The notes below the pieces were generated by a model. The model made no database searches. It was given only the letters and a program-made list of their open reading frames with translations, and was not told the DNA's origin. A stretch of DNA of 64,000 nucleotides from Gammaproteobacteria bacterium. GTDB taxonomy: Bacteria > Pseudomonadota > Gammaproteobacteria > Steroidobacterales > PWYM01. The translations under genes were made by a program, and so were the position numbers. Below, piece after piece: positions 54,275 to 64,000 of the stretch (position 1 is its first letter; each line of letters starts with the position of its first letter). The stretch covers positions 62,001 to 126,000 of the forward strand of contig RECU01000077.1 of NCBI GenBank assembly GCA_007693855.1, written 5' to 3'.

Positions 54275-54791
54275 GCGGAATGGCGTCCACCGGCGGAAAG
54301 GCGATATAGCGGGCCTCCTCGAGGCGCCCCCGCATGAACGCCGGTGCCTCGAGCTTGCGATAGACCCGCACCAGCACGTCTGCCGCACCCTCGCGCAGCG
54401 GGATGATGGCCTGGTACGCCTCCGAGTACCAGAAGGCGCGGGCGTGCTCGAGGCAGGGAAACTGCGCGATGACCGTGAACGCGCCTTGGGGATAGTCCCC
54501 CTCGAAGATATCAATGGGTTGGCCAATGTGGAGGTAATAGCCGCTGGTGGCCGGGTAGATCTCGGCGGCCTGAATCGCCTGTCCGTAGCTGCGCATGCGG
54601 GCGGGGTCTGAAATGGTCCCGGTCACCACCATCAGCACCGCCTCGTCACAGGCTGTCTCCGGTATCCCCGTGTCAACGGCGGCGGCGGAGGTCAGGTCGG
54701 CACCCTCCGGTGGGGCCGCGCAGGCCGGCCCTGCCGCGACCGCGACCAGGAGGCTTGTGAGCAGGCAGGCAACGACTCGGCGGTAGGTCAT
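54264..54791 (-). CDS. DUF1330-like exported protein
   Basis: Signal peptide; VVTGTISDPARMRSYGQAIQ...FTVIAQFPCLEHARAFWYSEAYQAIIPLREGAADV. Confidence 0.75.
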   Translation of the reverse strand: MTYRRVVACLLTSLLVAVAAGPACAAPPEGADLTSAAAVDTGIPETACDEAVLMVVTGTISDPARMRSYGQAIQAAEIYPATSGYYLHIGQPIDIFEGDYPQGAFTVIAQFPCLEHARAFWYSEAYQAIIPLREGAADVLVRVYRKLEAPAFMRGRLEEARYIAFPPVDAIPRVH

Positions 54792-54959
54792 CAGGGCACT
54801 CCAGGCAGAACGGACCCGCGGCGGCGCACTGAGGTGGGCGGCGCCGCGCAGGCGTAACACCGCGCTATGGTAGCCCGGTGCCCGGGGTACGCAAGCACCC
54901 GTGCGACACATCGGGCGCGGCGTTATCATCTGCCGACGCCCCCAGCCTGGAGCCTCCAA

Positions 54960-55835
54960 ATGAGCCAATCGCAGCGTGACGTCCTGGCGATAGACGCCGT
55001 CGTCAACCTCTGGACTGACGAGGCACTCGCGGTGCGGCCGTCAGCGTTGAAGGGGTTTTACGTCGACAAGATCGGCCGTGAGGAAACCGCCTACCAGGGG
55101 ATTCCGCTCGAGCAGATGCTCGAGCGTATGGATGCAGCAGGCATAGAACGCGCGTTTCTGATCGCCGTGAAGTGCGGCCGGGAAGGCCTCCGCTCCCATT
55201 TCCGTGTGCCCTACGAGGTCGTCCATCAGGCCTGCCAGCGCTACCCGGACCGCTTCTACGGCCTGGCTGGCATCGACCCCTTCGAGGGCATGGCGGGCGT
55301 CCGCGAGCTCGAGCGCGCGGTCAGCGAGTATGGCTTCGTCGGCGCACACTACTACCCGCACTGGTTCGAGATTCCACCGGACCATCGCAAGATGTACCCG
55401 TTCTACGTCAAGTGCATCGAGCTGGGCATTCCTATCCAGATGCAGGTGGGACAGTCGCTGATCTACACGCCGGACAATCCGATGCGAAGCGTGGGACAGC
55501 CCATCCTGCTGGATACGGTGGCCTGCGACCTGCCGGAGCTCAAGCTGATCGGGATCCATGTCGGGGTGCCCTGGACCGACGAAATGATCGCCATGGCCTG
55601 GAAGCACCCCAACGTGTTCATTGGCACGGATGCGCACAGCCCGAAGTACTGGCCCCAGTCCTTCGTCCACTACATCAACACGTATGGACAGGACAAGGTG
55701 ATCTTTGGCACGGATTTCCCGGTGCTGGACTTCGACCGGACGCTGCGCGAGATCGACGGGCACGGGTTCCGTCCCGGGCCACTGCGCAAACTGCTGCGCG
55801 ATAACGTGATGCGGATCTACGGCCTCGGTGACTGA
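54960..55835 (+). CDS. Amidohydrolase family protein (TIM-barrel, decarboxylase-like)
   Basis: DRFYGLAGIDPFEGMAGVRELERAV, IGIHVGVPWTDEMIAMAWKHPNVFIGTDAHSPKYWP, VIFGTDFPV; start at internal ATG. Confidence 0.88.
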   Translation: MSQSQRDVLAIDAVVNLWTDEALAVRPSALKGFYVDKIGREETAYQGIPLEQMLERMDAAGIERAFLIAVKCGREGLRSHFRVPYEVVHQACQRYPDRFYGLAGIDPFEGMAGVRELERAVSEYGFVGAHYYPHWFEIPPDHRKMYPFYVKCIELGIPIQMQVGQSLIYTPDNPMRSVGQPILLDTVACDLPELKLIGIHVGVPWTDEMIAMAWKHPNVFIGTDAHSPKYWPQSFVHYINTYGQDKVIFGTDFPVLDFDRTLREIDGHGFRPGPLRKLLRDNVMRIYGLGD

Positions 55836-55880
55836 TCGGGTCTCTCGCTGCGGCGCGACGGCTCAGCGCCTTCGCAGCGC

Positions 55881-57077
55881 TCAGTCCGCCAAGCGCGTCA
55901 CGCCGGCAGCGGCCAGCGCCGCGATCTGGGCATCGTCGTAGCCTGCTTCGCGCAGAAGCTCCGTGCCGTGCTCGCCCAGGCGGGGGGGCAGCCGTCGGAC
56001 CTCTGCTGGCGTGGCCGAGAAATTGATCGGCAGGCGCGTCATGCGCAGGCGCCCCTCGCTGGGGTGATCGACCTCCTGCCAGAACCCCACCGCCTTCAGA
56101 TGCGGGTCATCGACCAGGTCCTCCAGTGAATTGACCACGATGGTGGGCACACTGGTCTTCTCGAACACCGCCAGCCATTCGCCGGTGGTCCGCGTGGCCA
56201 TGATCCTGCCGGTTTCCTCGTAGGTGTCATCGATGTTGCGAACGCGATCGGCCAGGGTGGTAAAGCGCGGATCTTCCAGCAGGTCGGGCCGCTCGGTGAG
56301 TCTGCAGAAGGTCTCCCAGTGGCTGTCCATGTAGGGCAGGATGGCGATGTAGCCGTCTTTTGTCCGATAGGGCTTGCGGTGATGGCTCATCAGCCGGGCA
56401 TAGCCGGCGGTGCCGATCGGCGGTTCGAAGGTCATGCCCCAGAGATGCTCGGCCATCACGTAATAGACCATGGTCTCGAACATGGGTACTTCCAGCTCCT
56501 GCCCTTCACCGGTCTTCTCGCGGTGATACAGCGCGGCCAGCACGGCCTGGACGACGGCCATGGCGGTGGTCTTGTCGGCCACCACGGTCGGCAGATAGCG
56601 CGGCTCACCCAGCACCATTTCGTTGAGCATGGCGATGCCGCTGACCGCCTGGATTGAATCATCGAGCGCGCCCTTGCTGCCGTAAGGCCCTGCGCGCCCG
56701 TAGCCGTAGCTGCCGCAATAGATGATGTCCGGTTTCACCTGGCTGAGGGCGGCGTAGTCGAGACCGAGCTTGGTCATCACCTGCGGGCGGTTGTTATGGA
56801 TCAGCACATCCGCGGTTTTCGCCAGCGCCAGCACCGCCTCGACCGCCTCGGGTCGCTTCAGATCCAGCACCAGGCTGCGCTTGTTGCGGTTGCAGGTCAG
56901 ATAGAGGGCCGCCATGCCCGGGTTACGGGCCGCCCCCAACCCGCGATTGCTGTCCCCGCGCGGCGGTTCGATCTTGACGACATCCGCCCCCATGTCAGCC
57001 AGGATCTGGCAGGCCCACGGTCCGAGGACCACACTGGTGAGTTCGAGGATACGCACACCCTCCAGGGGACCGGCCAC
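55881..57077 (-). CDS. CaiB/BaiF family CoA-transferase
   Basis: MAGPLEGVRILELTSVVLGPWACQILADMGADVVKIEPPRGD. Confidence 0.95.
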   Translation of the reverse strand: MAGPLEGVRILELTSVVLGPWACQILADMGADVVKIEPPRGDSNRGLGAARNPGMAALYLTCNRNKRSLVLDLKRPEAVEAVLALAKTADVLIHNNRPQVMTKLGLDYAALSQVKPDIIYCGSYGYGRAGPYGSKGALDDSIQAVSGIAMLNEMVLGEPRYLPTVVADKTTAMAVVQAVLAALYHREKTGEGQELEVPMFETMVYYVMAEHLWGMTFEPPIGTAGYARLMSHHRKPYRTKDGYIAILPYMDSHWETFCRLTERPDLLEDPRFTTLADRVRNIDDTYEETGRIMATRTTGEWLAVFEKTSVPTIVVNSLEDLVDDPHLKAVGFWQEVDHPSEGRLRMTRLPINFSATPAEVRRLPPRLGEHGTELLREAGYDDAQIAALAAAGVTRLAD

Positions 57078-57250
57078 AGGCGACTCCTTCTCTCAGTTGC
57101 GTGCACTGACGTTGCTGCAGTGCAATGCGTGGAAATTGCGGATAGACGTGAGCATTAGGCCTCGGAGATGCTCGGGAATGACATAGCGGAAACCCGCAGT
57201 GTACCGCCAGCAGACAAGCCGTCAGGCGTTAGCCCGAGGAGTGACAGCGG

Positions 57251-57508
57251 ATGGTGAAGGTCATCGAGCACAAGGTCAGCAGGGAAGTGAAGGCCTGGCT
57301 GAAGAAAGAGGCCGCGGAGCAGAAGGAACGCTACAAGAAAATCGTCGCCGAGCAGGAGGCGCTCTCGCCGAAGCGTGACAAGTGGGTCGCGGATTTCCTC
57401 GAGCGCATCCAGTCGCGCGGCTTCAACGTGCACGCCGATATGCTGAGGAAGATTCCGGCGGCCGAGATCCCGAAGAAACCGCGGCGCAGATTCAAGGTGG
57501 TGTTCTGA
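57251..57508 (+). CDS. Small basic hypothetical protein
   Basis: 85 aa, Lys/Arg-rich ORF just upstream of the co-directional cupin-like gene; no recognised family. Confidence 0.55.
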   Translation: MVKVIEHKVSREVKAWLKKEAAEQKERYKKIVAEQEALSPKRDKWVADFLERIQSRGFNVHADMLRKIPAAEIPKKPRRRFKVVF

Positions 57509-57570
57509 AGCCCGGTTCCGCCGGCAGTCCCCGCGCCCGATGGCGCGCCGATATCCCGCAGGAGTGACGC

Positions 57571-58569
57571 ATGGCCCGTCCACACATCGAACCCTTCGTT
57601 GATCGCGACGTCTCCTTCAAAAAAATGACGCTGCCCGGCTTCCCCAAGGGCATGCACTACAAGATGTTGAGCCTGGATACCGACACCGGCGCCTGTTCGA
57701 TGACGGTGATGTATGAAAACGGCTACGTCCAGCCGCCGGGCATGAGTTATGCCGACATGGAACTGTTCATCATGTCGGGCTATCTGGAGAGCGATGAGAA
57801 GCGCTACACGCCAGGCAGCTACTTCTGGGTGCCGCCAGGCGTGCATATGCCCGCACTTCGGGCGCCGCGGGGCTGCGTGGCCCTGATGTTCTACAACTAC
57901 GCGGAGCCGAGTTTCGTCGAATCCGATTCAGACCATCAGCTGGCCGAGCGCGACAACCTCACGATCGTCAATGCCTACGAGGACATGCACTGGACCTCGA
58001 CCAACTTCTTCCCGGCGACCGCGTCCGGCTGTCTGGTCAAGGTGCTGCGCTTCGACCAGCGCACCCAGGCCTTCACTTTCCTCTACTGCATGACGCCGAA
58101 CTTCTGGCAGGACAACATCTCCTACCACGACTGCGCCGAGGAGGCCTATCACATCTGGGGCACGTCCTGGATGATGCAGTTCGGCAACTTGCCGACGGGC
58201 GGGTATTTCTGGCGCCCGCCCTACATCAACCACGGGGCGTTTGCCTGCAAGCTCGGCACCCTGGCGCTGGGCCGAACCGACAGCCAGCTCTACAACCACT
58301 TCCATTTCAATCCGTGGACGACGCCGGAAGAAAACCGCGAACGCGCCGCGTCACGCATGCTCGCCTGGAAGCCGGAACTCTATCGCTGGATCGAGCAGCA
58401 TGGTGGCCACAACCACCCGCACGTGCCCAATGACTTCGAGTACGACGGCCAGGGTGACCCGCACGCCATTGCCCATGCGCATGGTGTCCCGCACGACCAT
58501 GGCGATGGCCACCACCACCACGAGCACGAAGAAAAGCCCAAGCGGCGTCGCCGCAGGCGCAGCAACTGA
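57571..58569 (+). CDS. Cupin-like protein with His-rich C-terminal tail
   Basis: Beta-barrel-like DMELFIMSGYLESDEKRYTPGSYFWVPPGVHMPALRAPRGCVALMF; tail HGGHNHPHVPND...HAHGVPHDHGDGHHHHEHEE. Confidence 0.65.
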   Translation: MARPHIEPFVDRDVSFKKMTLPGFPKGMHYKMLSLDTDTGACSMTVMYENGYVQPPGMSYADMELFIMSGYLESDEKRYTPGSYFWVPPGVHMPALRAPRGCVALMFYNYAEPSFVESDSDHQLAERDNLTIVNAYEDMHWTSTNFFPATASGCLVKVLRFDQRTQAFTFLYCMTPNFWQDNISYHDCAEEAYHIWGTSWMMQFGNLPTGGYFWRPPYINHGAFACKLGTLALGRTDSQLYNHFHFNPWTTPEENRERAASRMLAWKPELYRWIEQHGGHNHPHVPNDFEYDGQGDPHAIAHAHGVPHDHGDGHHHHEHEEKPKRRRRRRSN

Positions 58570-58574
58570 CTGAG

Positions 58575-58611
58575 GCTGCCGGCGCCGCGCGTGAGCGCGC
58601 GCGCCGGCAGC
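58575..58611. terminator. Candidate bidirectional terminator hairpin between convergent cupin-like and cytochrome c genes
   Basis: Perfect 11-bp arms GCTGCCGGCGC / GCGCCGGCAGC. Confidence 0.6.
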
Positions 58612-58615
58612 GGTT

Positions 58616-59143
58616 TCAGTCCGCGGTCGCCGGGGTGGTTTCCTGGATCAGGTAGGCGATGAGGTTGGTGCGGTCGTCTTCGCGGCGGATGCCGGCGAAG
58701 GCCATGCGGTTACCGGGCACAAAGCTGCTCGGTCGCACCAGCCACTCTTCCATGGTGGCCGGAGTCCAGACGACGCCCGAGTTGCGCAGGGCGTCGGAGT
58801 AACTGAAGCCCTCGCGCTGTGCGGCCTCACTGCCGAACATGCCCCAAAGATTTGGTCCGGCCGGCCGATGTGGCTCGCCCTCGCCCAGGGTATGGCAGGC
58901 ACGGCACTGCAGAAACACCCGTTCCCCCCGCTGCAGATCGGCGCTCGCGAATCGCGGCAAGGCCAGGTACTCGGCGCCACTCAGCACCTCGGCTTCGCGC
59001 GGATCAGCGGCGATCTCCGCCTCCTGGGCTGCAGGCGCCTCAACCGTGGCCGGCGGCGGCGCATCCTCGCGGCTGCAGCCGGTGACCAGCGTCATGCTGG
59101 CAAGGGCGGCGGCCAGCGCAAGTGGGGTGATCTTCTGAGACAC
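58616..59143 (-). CDS. Membrane-attached c-type cytochrome (cytochrome c2/c550-like)
   Basis: Lipobox VTGC; GERVFLQCRACHTLGEGEPHRPAGPNLWGMFG; PGNRMAFAGI Met ligand; GTG start proposed. Confidence 0.85.
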   Translation of the reverse strand: MSQKITPLALAAALASMTLVTGCSREDAPPPATVEAPAAQEAEIAADPREAEVLSGAEYLALPRFASADLQRGERVFLQCRACHTLGEGEPHRPAGPNLWGMFGSEAAQREGFSYSDALRNSGVVWTPATMEEWLVRPSSFVPGNRMAFAGIRREDDRTNLIAYLIQETTPATAD

Positions 59144-59244
59144 GGCGGTTCCTCCATACGGGTCAGTCGCAGCCTTGCGGCTCCAGGCACCCGCCTGGCG
59201 ACGACGAATGCTGGCGCGCATGATAGGCGCCGCGGGCGCTCGGC

Positions 59245-59874
59245 TCAACGCTGCGCGTGCTCAGCCAGTTGTCGCTCCATGTCGGCCGCGGTGACCACCT
59301 CGCAATACCGCCGGGAAATATCCCGCAGGTTGTCCTGATGGGGCCGCTCATCGACATCGCCCACACAGTCCTCGGGCACGAACACCCGATAGCCATGGGA
59401 AAAGGCATCCACGACCGAGGCGCGAACACAGCCGCTGGTCGTACAGCCGGTGATGATGACGGTATCCACGCCGTGCTTGTGCAGGAAGGTCGTGAGCGGC
59501 GTCAGAAAAAAGATCGACGGGGCATTCTTGCAGAACACGAAGTCATGTCGCTCGTCGAGCACCCGAGGGTCGATGGCCGTGCAGGGATGACCGTAGTAGA
59601 ACTGGTCATGTACCGCCTGTACTTTCCAGTACGGCATGTCCTGCTCGCTGCCATACGCGGTATAGCAGCTGGCTACCGGAACCCCATGCTCCCGCGCGAC
59701 GCGCAGCAGTTCCCCGGTACGGTCCGTGGCCTGCTGCACCATTGGCAGGTTGCCGAGCGGATATTGCGGGTCGGTGAAGGCCAGCTGCAGATCGACCACC
59801 AGGACTGCCGGACGACGCCCGAACTCGATCTTCTGACTGGCGTAGCCCACATCACTGTAGCGGTCCTGTGCCAT
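59245..59874 (-). CDS. Isochorismatase-like cysteine hydrolase
   Basis: AVLVVDLQLAFTDPQYPLG, VDTVIITGCTTSGCVRASVVDAFSHGYRVFVPEDCVGD. Confidence 0.93.
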   Translation of the reverse strand: MAQDRYSDVGYASQKIEFGRRPAVLVVDLQLAFTDPQYPLGNLPMVQQATDRTGELLRVAREHGVPVASCYTAYGSEQDMPYWKVQAVHDQFYYGHPCTAIDPRVLDERHDFVFCKNAPSIFFLTPLTTFLHKHGVDTVIITGCTTSGCVRASVVDAFSHGYRVFVPEDCVGDVDERPHQDNLRDISRRYCEVVTAADMERQLAEHAQR

Positions 59875-59878
59875 CGCC

Positions 59879-60355
59879 CTACTCCTCGTCGCCCTGCGGC
59901 AGTTCGATTTCCGTTTCATCAGCCGCCGGTTCCCCCGGGGCCTCACCCTCGAAGCGTACCAGCAATTCGGTCAGCTCGGTCTCGGTCAGCCGGCGCACGC
60001 TGCTGACGGGGCAGCGCTGGGGCATCAGTCCAGGCTGGATGATCACAGCATCCCCGGCAAAGCCGCCAAGGCGCTCCATGCGACCCCGCAGTGCGATGGT
60101 GTCGCTGAAGCGCAGTCCTCGACAGGGCGGCAGCAGCTCGACGTGATAGGCCTGGCGGCGGGTCGGTGCGTAGAGGATGAGGTTGCTGTCGTCGAGCACA
60201 CGGAAATCCCGGACCTGGTCGATTCGAACCCAGTCGGTGCTGATCGGCCGGCTCTCGACCCCCTCGTCATCACGCACTTCGGCGGACTCCGGCACGGTGG
60301 CACAGCCTGCGGCAAGCACGAACATCGGCAGCAGTAGGGGTATCCATCTGGTCAT
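59879..60355 (-). CDS. DUF6491-like lipoprotein
   Basis: Lipobox LAAGC; DFRVLDDSNLILYAPTRRQAYHVELLPPCRGLRFSDTIALRGR. Confidence 0.65.
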   Translation of the reverse strand: MTRWIPLLLPMFVLAAGCATVPESAEVRDDEGVESRPISTDWVRIDQVRDFRVLDDSNLILYAPTRRQAYHVELLPPCRGLRFSDTIALRGRMERLGGFAGDAVIIQPGLMPQRCPVSSVRRLTETELTELLVRFEGEAPGEPAADETEIELPQGDEE

Positions 60356-60402
60356 GTCATCACCTCCTGTCCCAGAGTTGGACTGGTCTGGGGCCCGGGC
60401 GT

Positions 60403-60639
60403 TCAGCGCGCAAGGTACGCCAGGGCGCCCGCCAGGGTGGTCAGTTTCGGGTAGTCGCGCTCCGGGATGTCGATCCCGGTGGCCTTGTGCACCGCCACGA
60501 TAAAATTGAAGAAGTCCATGGAGTCGAGCTCCAGCGCGTCGCGCAGGTCCTCGTCCTCACGCAGCGTGTCGAAGTCGGCTTCGGGGGCGACCGATGCCAG
60601 CGCCTCGGCCAGCATGGCCCGGGTATCCTGTTGGCTCAT
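60403..60639 (-). CDS. Acyl carrier protein (stand-alone)
   Basis: 78 aa; DALELDSMDFFNFIVAVHKATGIDIPERDYPKLTTLAGALAYL with phosphopantetheine Ser. Confidence 0.9.
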   Translation of the reverse strand: MSQQDTRAMLAEALASVAPEADFDTLREDEDLRDALELDSMDFFNFIVAVHKATGIDIPERDYPKLTTLAGALAYLAR

Positions 60640-61862
60640 AAGCGTTCGGGCTCCTGCAGCAGGTCATCGATGATATCGAGCAGGCGGCCACCGGTCTGTC
60701 CGTCGCTCGCGCGGTGATCGCCCATGAGGCTGACGGTCGCCTGCGGGCGCGGGACGACCGCATCGCCGACCACCCGGGGTCGGGGCGCGATCCGGCCGAT
60801 GCCGATCAGCGCAACCTGCGGCGGGTAGATCACGCCGACCACGCCATCGGCACCGCGGTCGCCCAGGCTGGTGACCGTACATGTCGCCTCGGACAACTCC
60901 GAGCTGCGCAGTCCGCCGCGCCGGGCGCGCCCGACCAGGTCGGCGAGCCTGTGCATCAACTCTGGCAGGGGCAGACGATCGGCATCGTGCAGGGCTGGGG
61001 CCACCAGTCCGCCGCCACGCAGCGAAATGGCCCAGCCGAGGTGAACGGACTCGACCGGCTGCAGGTCCCCCTCGATCCAGTAGGCGTTCAACGTGGGCAC
61101 GCGGCGGAGCCCGAGTGCACAGGCCTTGGCCAGCAGCGCAGCTGGCAGCAGGCGCTGGTCGGGGGGCAGGCCTTCGTTGTGTGCCGTCAGCCAGTCGAGT
61201 GCGCGGCTGAGGTCGACGTCGCGGAACAGCGCATAGTGGGGAATGTCGCGGTTGGCCCGGGTCATGGCCGCAGCGATCGCCCGCCGCATCGCCGCGGCCG
61301 GGGTGTCGCGGGTGTCGGTTGCCGGCTCCGCCGGGAGTTGGACCACGGTGTCACCGTTGGCGAACCCGGCCAGGACTTCGACATCGGCGAGGGTGACGCG
61401 GCCGTCCAGACCGGTTCCGGTGAGCTGCATCACGTCGATCCCGAGCTCCGTGGCCCGGCGCCTGGCCCCGACGGTGGCATGCGTATCCGCACCCAGCGCG
61501 TCCGTGGCCGTGGGTGTATCGGCATCCGGGTGCTGATGCACGACCGCTGGGGCAGCCCCATCACGCTTCGCCGGCCGCGCGGGCTCCGGCGGCGGCGTGC
61601 CCTCTGCCTCTGCCTCTGCCTCTGCCCCGGCGCCGGACAGCTGGGCCAGCACGGTCCCGACCGGCAGGGTCTCGCCGGGTTGGACGCACAGGCTCTCGAT
61701 CACGCCCTCGGTGAAGATCTCAACGTCGATGATCCCCTTGTCGGTCTCGACCAGCGCCACCACCTCGCCGCGCTGGACGCGGTCGCCGACGGCGACTTTC
61801 CACTCGACCAGCGTACCCGCCTCCATGTCGGCGCCCAGCGAGGGCATGCGGAACTCGTTCAC
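60636..61862 (-). CDS. 2-oxoacid dehydrogenase E2 (dihydrolipoamide acyltransferase)
   Basis: [80 protein letters not shown] start overlaps E1b stop. Confidence 0.92.
   Translation of the reverse strand: MNEFRMPSLGADMEAGTLVEWKVAVGDRVQRGEVVALVETDKGIIDVEIFTEGVIESLCVQPGETLPVGTVLAQLSGAGAEAEAEAEGTPPPEPARPAKRDGAAPAVVHQHPDADTPTATDALGADTHATVGARRRATELGIDVMQLTGTGLDGRVTLADVEVLAGFANGDTVVQLPAEPATDTRDTPAAAMRRAIAAAMTRANRDIPHYALFRDVDLSRALDWLTAHNEGLPPDQRLLPAALLAKACALGLRRVPTLNAYWIEGDLQPVESVHLGWAISLRGGGLVAPALHDADRLPLPELMHRLADLVGRARRGGLRSSELSEATCTVTSLGDRGADGVVGVIYPPQVALIGIGRIAPRPRVVGDAVVPRPQATVSLMGDHRASDGQTGGRLLDIIDDLLQEPERL
61601..61624 (-). repeat. In-frame hexanucleotide repeat (CCTCTG)x4 in E2 linker
   Basis: cctctgcctctgcctctgcctctg; encodes AE dipeptides. 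Confidence 0.9.
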
Positions 61863-62854
61863 GTTGCCTCCAGCAGGCCCCGGGCCGCCTCGACAATGCC
61901 TGCCACCGACGGCAGCGCGGCCTGCTCGAGGTGCGCGGCATAGGGAATGGGCACCTCGCGCGTGCACACGCGCGCGACCGGGGCCTTGAGACTGTCGAAA
62001 CACTGCTCCATCAGCCGCATGCCGATCTCGGCGGCGAGGGAGCCGCTGCGCCAGCCTTCATCCACGATCACCGCCCGTCCCGTATGCCGCACGGTCGCGA
62101 GGATGGCGGCCTCGTCGAGCGGCCTGAGCACGCGCAGGTCCAGCACCGCCGCCTCGATCCCCTCCTCGGCCAGCCGCGCTGCCGCCTCCAGGGTCTTCGG
62201 CAGGCTGCCACCATAGGTGATCAGCGAGAGGTCGCCGCCCTCGCGGCGCAGCCGGGCGTCGGTGATGTCGACCTTGGTGACGTCCGGCGGAATCTCACCT
62301 TCGGCGTTGTAGAGCATGATGTGTTCGAACAGGAGCACCGGATTGGGATCGGCCAGTGCTGGGGCGAGCATGTACCGGGCGTCCTCCACGGTCCCGGGCG
62401 CCAGTACGCGAAGTCCGGGAATGTGGGCATACCAGCCCTCGAGGCTGTGCGAGTGCTGGGCCGCCAGCTGGCGACCAGCGCCGGTGGCCATGCGGATGAC
62501 CACCGGCACGGCGAACTGTCCGCCGGACATGTGCGGGATCGTGGCGGCGGAGTTCATGATCTGGTCCAGCGCCAGCAGGCTGAAGTTGCAGGTCATGATC
62601 TCGACGATGGGCCGCAGGCCGGCGATCGCCGCGCCGATGCCCGCGCCCACGAAAGCACTCTCCGAGAGCGGCGTGTCGCGGATCCGGCGGTCGCCGAACT
62701 CCTCCAGCAGGCCCTTGCTCACGGCGTAGCACCCGCCGTACAGGCCGACGTCCTCACCCATGAGAAAACTGCGCGGCTCGGCATTCAGTGCATCGCGCAA
62801 CGCCTGTCGGCAGGCCTCGCGATAGGTCATGCGCGTGGGCTGCGCCGCGCTCAT
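61859..62854 (-). CDS. 2-oxoacid dehydrogenase E1 beta subunit
   Basis: [68 protein letters not shown]. Confidence 0.95.
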   Translation of the reverse strand: MSAAQPTRMTYREACRQALRDALNAEPRSFLMGEDVGLYGGCYAVSKGLLEEFGDRRIRDTPLSESAFVGAGIGAAIAGLRPIVEIMTCNFSLLALDQIMNSAATIPHMSGGQFAVPVVIRMATGAGRQLAAQHSHSLEGWYAHIPGLRVLAPGTVEDARYMLAPALADPNPVLLFEHIMLYNAEGEIPPDVTKVDITDARLRREGGDLSLITYGGSLPKTLEAAARLAEEGIEAAVLDLRVLRPLDEAAILATVRHTGRAVIVDEGWRSGSLAAEIGMRLMEQCFDSLKAPVARVCTREVPIPYAAHLEQAALPSVAGIVEAARGLLEAT

Positions 62855-63837
62855 GCGGGAACCTCGTCAAGGGTCACGAAGCGCTCGAGGGCGTCGATGG
62901 GCTCCAGACTGCCGCGTTCGGCAAAGGCCACGGCCGCGTCCATCTCGGCCACGATGGCCGTCTCGATCGCCTCCAGTTCCCCGGCCTTGCCCAGCGCGTT
63001 GTCGAGCAACCAGTTCGCCAGCCGGGGGATCGGATCGCGACGGCGCCACAACGCCACCTCCTCGCGCGTGCGATAGCCCTGGGCATCGAACATCGAATGG
63101 GCCCGGAAGCGGTACGTCCGGCATTCCAGGAAGTACGGGCCGCCGGTGGCGCGGATGTGCTCCACCGCACGCGTGGCGGCGGACAGCACCGCCAGCGGAC
63201 TCATGCCATCGACGGACTCACTGGGCAAACGATAACAGGCGGCCTTGCGATGGATGTCGGTTTCGGCTTCGGCCATCTCCAGCGGCGTACCCATGGAGTA
63301 GAGGTTGTTTTCGCAGACGAACAGCACGGGGAGCTGCCAGAGCACAGCGAGGTTGACGCTTTCGTGAAACTCGCCCTCGTCGACCGCGCCCTCGCCGAAA
63401 AAACAGGCGGTGACCGCGTCACGTTCCAGTTCCCGATCCGCGAGCGCGATGCCGATGGCCAACGGCAGTCCCCCACCGACGATGGCGTTGCCCCCGTAGA
63501 AGCGGGTCGCGCGGTCGAAGATGTGCATCGAGCCACCGCGTCCGCGACAGCAGCCCTCGAGGCGACCGAACATCTCGGCCATCAGCACGTCGGTGCCGAT
63601 GCCACGGGCGATCGCCTGGCCATGCTCGCGGTAGGTGGCCACCACGGCATCGCGTGCCGCGAGCGCCTGCATGATGCCCACGGCCACCGCCTCCTGACCG
63701 TCATAGAGATGCAGGAAGCCACGGATCTTTTCCGCCTGGTAGAGCTCGACACAGCGTTCCTCGAACACCCGGATGCGACGCATCTCCCGGTAGAGGTGCA
63801 GCAGCATTGCACGATCGACATGCGCCTTGGTGGTCAT
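62851..63837 (-). CDS. pdhA: 2-oxoacid (pyruvate) dehydrogenase E1 alpha subunit
   Basis: [75 protein letters not shown]. Confidence 0.94.
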   Translation of the reverse strand: MTTKAHVDRAMLLHLYREMRRIRVFEERCVELYQAEKIRGFLHLYDGQEAVAVGIMQALAARDAVVATYREHGQAIARGIGTDVLMAEMFGRLEGCCRGRGGSMHIFDRATRFYGGNAIVGGGLPLAIGIALADRELERDAVTACFFGEGAVDEGEFHESVNLAVLWQLPVLFVCENNLYSMGTPLEMAEAETDIHRKAACYRLPSESVDGMSPLAVLSAATRAVEHIRATGGPYFLECRTYRFRAHSMFDAQGYRTREEVALWRRRDPIPRLANWLLDNALGKAGELEAIETAIVAEMDAAVAFAERGSLEPIDALERFVTLDEVPA

Positions 63838-64000
63838 CGGCTGTCGGTCTCCAGGGTGGAGAGATCACCTTCGGGCAGGCCGAGCTCACGTGCGCGGAGC
63901 AATCGCCGCAGCACCTTGCCGCTGCGGGTCTTGGGCAGCTGTTCCCGGAACTCGATGAACTTTGGCGCCACCGCCGGACCCAGCCGCTTGCGGGCATGCC
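63834..64000 (-). CDS. Acyl/acetyl-CoA synthetase (AMP-dependent ligase), C-terminal end only (truncated by window edge)
   Basis: [54 protein letters not shown]-terminal ligase motif; stop overlaps E1a start. Confidence 0.85.
   Translation of the reverse strand, partial: HARKRLGPAVAPKFIEFREQLPKTRSGKVLRRLLRARELGLPEGDLSTLETDSR

Overview
High-GC chromosomal window, most likely gammaproteobacterial, densely coding and mostly housekeeping. Contents in order: acnA 3' end; thrA-thrC with no thrB between them; gph-rpe; an acetoin/pyruvate-type 2-oxoacid dehydrogenase (E1a-E1b-E2); frdABCD; divergent ilvC/ilvY; a tRNA-Lys next to queC-queE; the cpoB-pal-tolBARQ-ybgC-ruvBAC-yebC block; relA; and sucAB-lpd. 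Regions that look less ordinary: (1) an operon-like TonB-dependent receptor, TPR-sulfotransferase, cysD, cysN/C unit (38.6-45.9 kb), which resembles a dedicated PAPS-driven sulfation module (compare raxST-raxP-raxQ); (2) a chain of five genes joined by 4-nt overlaps, AMP-ligase - E1a - E1b - E2 - stand-alone acyl carrier protein (60.4-64 kb); (3) an octaheme c-type cytochrome coupled to a cytochrome b membrane subunit (3.5-5.9 kb); (4) an accessory catabolic-looking segment (51.7-60.4 kb) with a tandem alpha/beta-hydrolase lacking canonical nucleophiles and a cupin-like protein with a His-rich tail. I saw no convincing CRISPR array, rRNA, prophage or IS element. All calls come from reading translations and motifs; no database search was run.
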